Source: Candidatus Roseilinea sp. NK_OTU-006 (GTDB lineage: Bacteria; Chloroflexota; Anaerolineae; J036; Brachytrichaceae). From it: a stretch of 56,085 bases of DNA. The position numbers were made by a program, and so were the translations under genes. The DNA lies in the NCBI RefSeq assembly GCF_012931985.1, contig NZ_JAAFGM010000025.1, forward strand, positions 1-56,085, given 5' to 3'. This document shows positions 53,730-56,085 of the stretch, one piece after another. The notes below the pieces were generated by a model, which was not told the origin of the DNA, made no database searches, and was given only the letters and a program-made list of their open reading frames with translations. Position 1 is the stretch's first letter; every line of letters begins with the position of its first letter.

Positions 53730-55634
53730 TCAACGAGGCAGCACCTCGACCGGCAACGACACCTGCGGCGAAATCTCACCCGATTCGGTGTAGGGGACGA
53801 CGCGCAAGGTGTAATCCCCTGCTTGGAGATCGGGCGGCAGTGGGATGAGATATACCCCCCAGATCGGCTTCTCGAACGGCGTATAGGGGAAGCCGTTGAA
53901 GGCGATGGGCTGGTCGGATTGCAGCGCCTGCTTGCCCTGTGCATCGGCCAGCCGCAATGACACTTTCGTATATACCGACAGCGGCACGAACGGCTGGGTT
54001 TGCCAAAAGCACTGCACCTCCATGAAGCCATCCCCGGCACGGGCCGGCTGCGGCTGCACACAGCCCAGGCTGCGCAGTCCAACTTCGGGGCGATTGTGCT
54101 CGATCACGGCTTCGCTCGGCGGGATTTGCTCCGGCAGCGGACGGTATGGCCGAAAGAAGCGATAGCGCTGCAGGCGCAGGCCGGCGAACTGCGGCGTATC
54201 GGGCTGCGGTGCGAAGGCCTGCGCCTGGCGGCGCAGCAGCGCCGGCACGACGCCGGTCGGGTCAATCACGTCGGCCTGCCAAAGCAGTAGCCACGCGCCG
54301 CCCAGGTTGGCCAGCGCCGCGTTCGTCGTCGGCACCACGCTAGTGTAGGTCAGCGTGTTGCGCACGTTCAGCACCGGGTCGGGCGGCAAAGCGACCCAGG
54401 CATCCGCTGCGCCGGTCCAGTAATACTCGAAGGCCGGCGCGAAGTGGCCGGAGACCAACACCACGCGCTCATCCGGCTGCAGGTGCGTGCGGATGTAGGA
54501 CACCGCGCTGCGGAAGTCTTCGTTGGCATAGAGCGGGCTGATGCGCAGCGCGAGCGACGCTGCGCCGAATCCCAGGGCGAGCGCGGTGAGGCCGGCGCGC
54601 GCCAGCGCTTGCGCAACCCGACCATGTTGCGGCGCGCCGGCAATCGCAATGCCGAGGGTTGCCAGCACGATGGGCGTGACGATGGTCGGATAGCGCGGCG
54701 AAAACTTGCCGACGACGGCGCAGAACGTTGCGATGGCGACCGGCGACATGACCGCGATCGCAGCCAGCGCCGCCGCAAGGTGCGGCCGATCGCGCCTCGC
54801 AACCAGCGCGACGCATGACAGCGCCAGCGCGATCATGACGGCGACGCCGGCCGGCGTGATCCATGTCACGGGTAACAGGCGCGGCAACGCCTGGCCGGCA
54901 GCCGTTTGCACCATCAGCGCCGGCCAGTCGGCTGACGCAGCGTAGCTTACGCCGTAGTCGGCACGATTCGGCCAGATGAACGCCGTCCACAAGAGGATAA
55001 CCAGGCCGGCGCCGGCCGCAGCCAAGCCTTGCGGACGACTGATCTTGCGCCCTTCGCCGAGGCGTAACACGATGCCCGCGATGATATGCACACCGATCAC
55101 CAGCGCGCAAAGCACATGTGTCGCGAAGGCCAGCACGCCAAGCACGCTCCACGCCAGCCAAAGCGCCGGCCGGTCGTCGCGCAGCGTCATCAACAGCGCC
55201 AAGGTTGCTCCCAGGCACAGGCTGCCGGCCAAGGCATACATGCGCGTCTCTTGGGCGGCTAGGACGCAGACTGGCGAGAGGGCGATCAGCACCGCAGGTA
55301 CGACCGAAGGCCGGTGTAAGACGACCTTCCCCAGCCGGTAGGCCAGCGCGACGCTCGCCGCGCCGGCGAACACCGACAACAGCCGGACGGCGAACTCACT
55401 CTCCCCCAGCCCGGCCATCCAACCTTTCAGCAGAACGTAGTGCAGCGGCGTGTTCAGGTCGAGCTGCGCTGCGCGGACGAACAACGCGAGGGCGTCGTGG
55501 TGCTGCGCGAAAAGCACAGAGAATGCCTCATCGTACCAAAGGCTCTGGCCGGCCAGGTCGAAGGTGCGCACGGCCAGCGCGACCAGCAGGACGCCCAAAG
55601 CCCAGATTCGTCCGCGCAGGGGGGGATCACCCAT
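53730..55634 (-). CDS. GT39-type membrane glycosyltransferase
   Basis: A 634-residue protein. SLWYDEAFSVLFAQHH has the catalytic Asp-Glu, LNTPLHYVLLKGWM and LAAQETRMYALAGSL are typical GT39 segments, and about eleven spans are followed by a C-terminal beta-domain (FMEVQCFWQTQPF, LSVYTKVSLRLADAQGK, DLQAGDYTLRVVPYTESG). The ATG at 55634 is strongly supported by a perfect TATAAT 11 nt upstream, giving a leaderless message. It diverges from the last, interrupted GT gene. Confidence 0.9.
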   Translation of the reverse strand: MGDPPLRGRIWALGVLLVALAVRTFDLAGQSLWYDEAFSVLFAQHHDALALFVRAAQLDLNTPLHYVLLKGWMAGLGESEFAVRLLSVFAGAASVALAYRLGKVVLHRPSVVPAVLIALSPVCVLAAQETRMYALAGSLCLGATLALLMTLRDDRPALWLAWSVLGVLAFATHVLCALVIGVHIIAGIVLRLGEGRKISRPQGLAAAGAGLVILLWTAFIWPNRADYGVSYAASADWPALMVQTAAGQALPRLLPVTWITPAGVAVMIALALSCVALVARRDRPHLAAALAAIAVMSPVAIATFCAVVGKFSPRYPTIVTPIVLATLGIAIAGAPQHGRVAQALARAGLTALALGFGAASLALRISPLYANEDFRSAVSYIRTHLQPDERVVLVSGHFAPAFEYYWTGAADAWVALPPDPVLNVRNTLTYTSVVPTTNAALANLGGAWLLLWQADVIDPTGVVPALLRRQAQAFAPQPDTPQFAGLRLQRYRFFRPYRPLPEQIPPSEAVIEHNRPEVGLRSLGCVQPQPARAGDGFMEVQCFWQTQPFVPLSVYTKVSLRLADAQGKQALQSDQPIAFNGFPYTPFEKPIWGVYLIPLPPDLQAGDYTLRVVPYTESGEISPQVSLPVEVLPR

Positions 55635-55645
55635 GGACGCGGCAG

Positions 55646-55651
55646 ATTATA
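55646..55651 (-). promoter_or_regulatory. -10 box of the GT39 gene (leaderless)
   Basis: A perfect TATAAT on the minus strand, 11 nt before the ATG at 55634. Confidence 0.6.
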
Positions 55652-55737
55652 GGCTTGCGCATCAAAGCAGCAATGTGATAATCATAGCGCGTTTCGGCTT
55701 TGTTGACGCAACCCAGGCAGAAGCGCTGTGATCGCCG

Positions 55738-55957
55738 ATGGCGCTCCGACGGCTCATCCTCCTGACTTTCGTCCTCCTCGCGCTGCCCTACGTATTCGCA
55801 ACGCCGGTCTTCGAGAAGAACGACGAAGTGATGCATTTCGCTTACGTTCATCACCTGGCGCATGGCGGCGGCCTGCCGGTGCAGTCGCTCGCGTCCAAAG
55901 AAACGCCCTGGGCGCAGGAGGGCAGCCAGCCGCCGCTCTACTACGCGCTGGCCAGCT
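55738..55957 (+). pseudogene. GT39-like membrane protein 5' end, interrupted by an insertion sequence
   Basis: From ATG 55738 the frame reads a hydrophobic first span (LILLTFVLLALPYVFA), FEKNDEVMHFAYVHHL with the GT39 Asp-Glu, and QEGSQPPLYYALA, a motif of GT-C enzymes. Similarity ends at about 55957, where an IS-like sequence begins. Only about 72 residues of the original gene are in the window, so it is very probably inactivated. A plus-strand GATAAT at 55677-55682 may be its -10 box. Confidence 0.75.
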
Positions 55958-56085
55958 TAGAACCTATCTCTAAACTTACGGAACGAGCCATAATAGGGAT
56001 ATGGATAATACCAGTGGGACGCGATACGCCGACGTTGCAAGTTGGGAGCTGTCTGATAGTCTGTGGGCGCGCATTGAACCGTTGT
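55956..56085 (+). mobile_element. Left end of an IS5-like insertion sequence
   Basis: The break in the GT gene coincides with TTAG (a YTAR-type target), then AACCTATCTCTAAACTTACG as a candidate terminal repeat and a transposase start at 56001. The right end and the target duplication are outside the window. Family is inferred from the transposase N-terminus and the target. Confidence 0.6.
56001..56085 (+). CDS. IS5-family transposase N-terminus, truncated by window edge
   Basis: 28 codons from ATG 56001 are visible. SWELSDSLWARIEPL matches the N-terminus of IS5-group transposases (typically LSDxxWxxIxPLLP). AGGGAT just before the ATG may serve as ribosome site. The rest lies beyond the window. 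Confidence 0.65.
   Translation, partial: MDNTSGTRYADVASWELSDSLWARIEPL

Overview
The window looks like a piece of a Chloroflexota (Anaerolineae-like) chromosome, probably from a thermophilic or hot-spring relative. This is inferred from the high GC, a fused ATP sulfurylase/APS kinase, a thrS under T-box control, a TrpB2-type tryptophan synthase, DUF2085, YfhO and many GT39-type membrane proteins carrying C-terminal beta-domains. Many starts sit 6-11 nt after a good -10 box with no Shine-Dalgarno, which points to widespread leaderless transcription. No tRNA, rRNA or CRISPR array was recognised.

Layout. 0-2.4 kb: the 3' part of a CapA-like gene and an enolase-superfamily dehydratase. 2.4-5.4 kb: a DtxR-type regulator with a P1B-4 (SPC-motif) metal-export ATPase behind a strong promoter and palindromic operator. 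5.4-8.3 kb: rpsT, and divergently an antiporter-like membrane protein with a DUF2085 protein. 8.3-12.6 kb: a minus-strand set of oxidoreductases and a sugar isomerase-like protein, probably for sugar or sugar-acid use. 12.7-14.8 kb: an arsR-arsC-acr3 arsenic operon. 15-27.8 kb: housekeeping genes (a second enolase-superfamily enzyme, sat-cysC, thrS with T-box, DUF72, trpB2, fmdB, yccF, lon, folC). 27.9-36.4 kb: a purM relic, a GT2 glycosyltransferase, a GH1 beta-glucosidase, a HugZ/PNPOx-like protein, a 1340-residue secreted protein of eight repeats, a pyrE relic and a pyrF homologue lacking one catalytic lysine. 36.4-56 kb: ten large GT-C/YfhO-type membrane proteins in alternating orientation, two of them frameshifted and the last interrupted by an IS5-like element at the right edge.

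The most unusual signals are these. (1) The dense GT-C array, with frameshifts in two members at the junction between membrane core and C-terminal beta-domain. (2) Decay of nucleotide biosynthesis genes: purM reduced to its two ends, pyrE broken in several frames around a heptamer array, and pyrF with its catalytic Lys replaced by Ala. (3) A dispersed family of 7-bp tandem repeats, some read in frame inside a membrane protein, one forming a long inverted repeat. (4) A palindrome-rich mosaic element. (5) Divergent genes whose -10 boxes overlap in one short palindrome. If the sequence is a metagenomic assembly, the frameshifts and the purM deletion need read-level confirmation.
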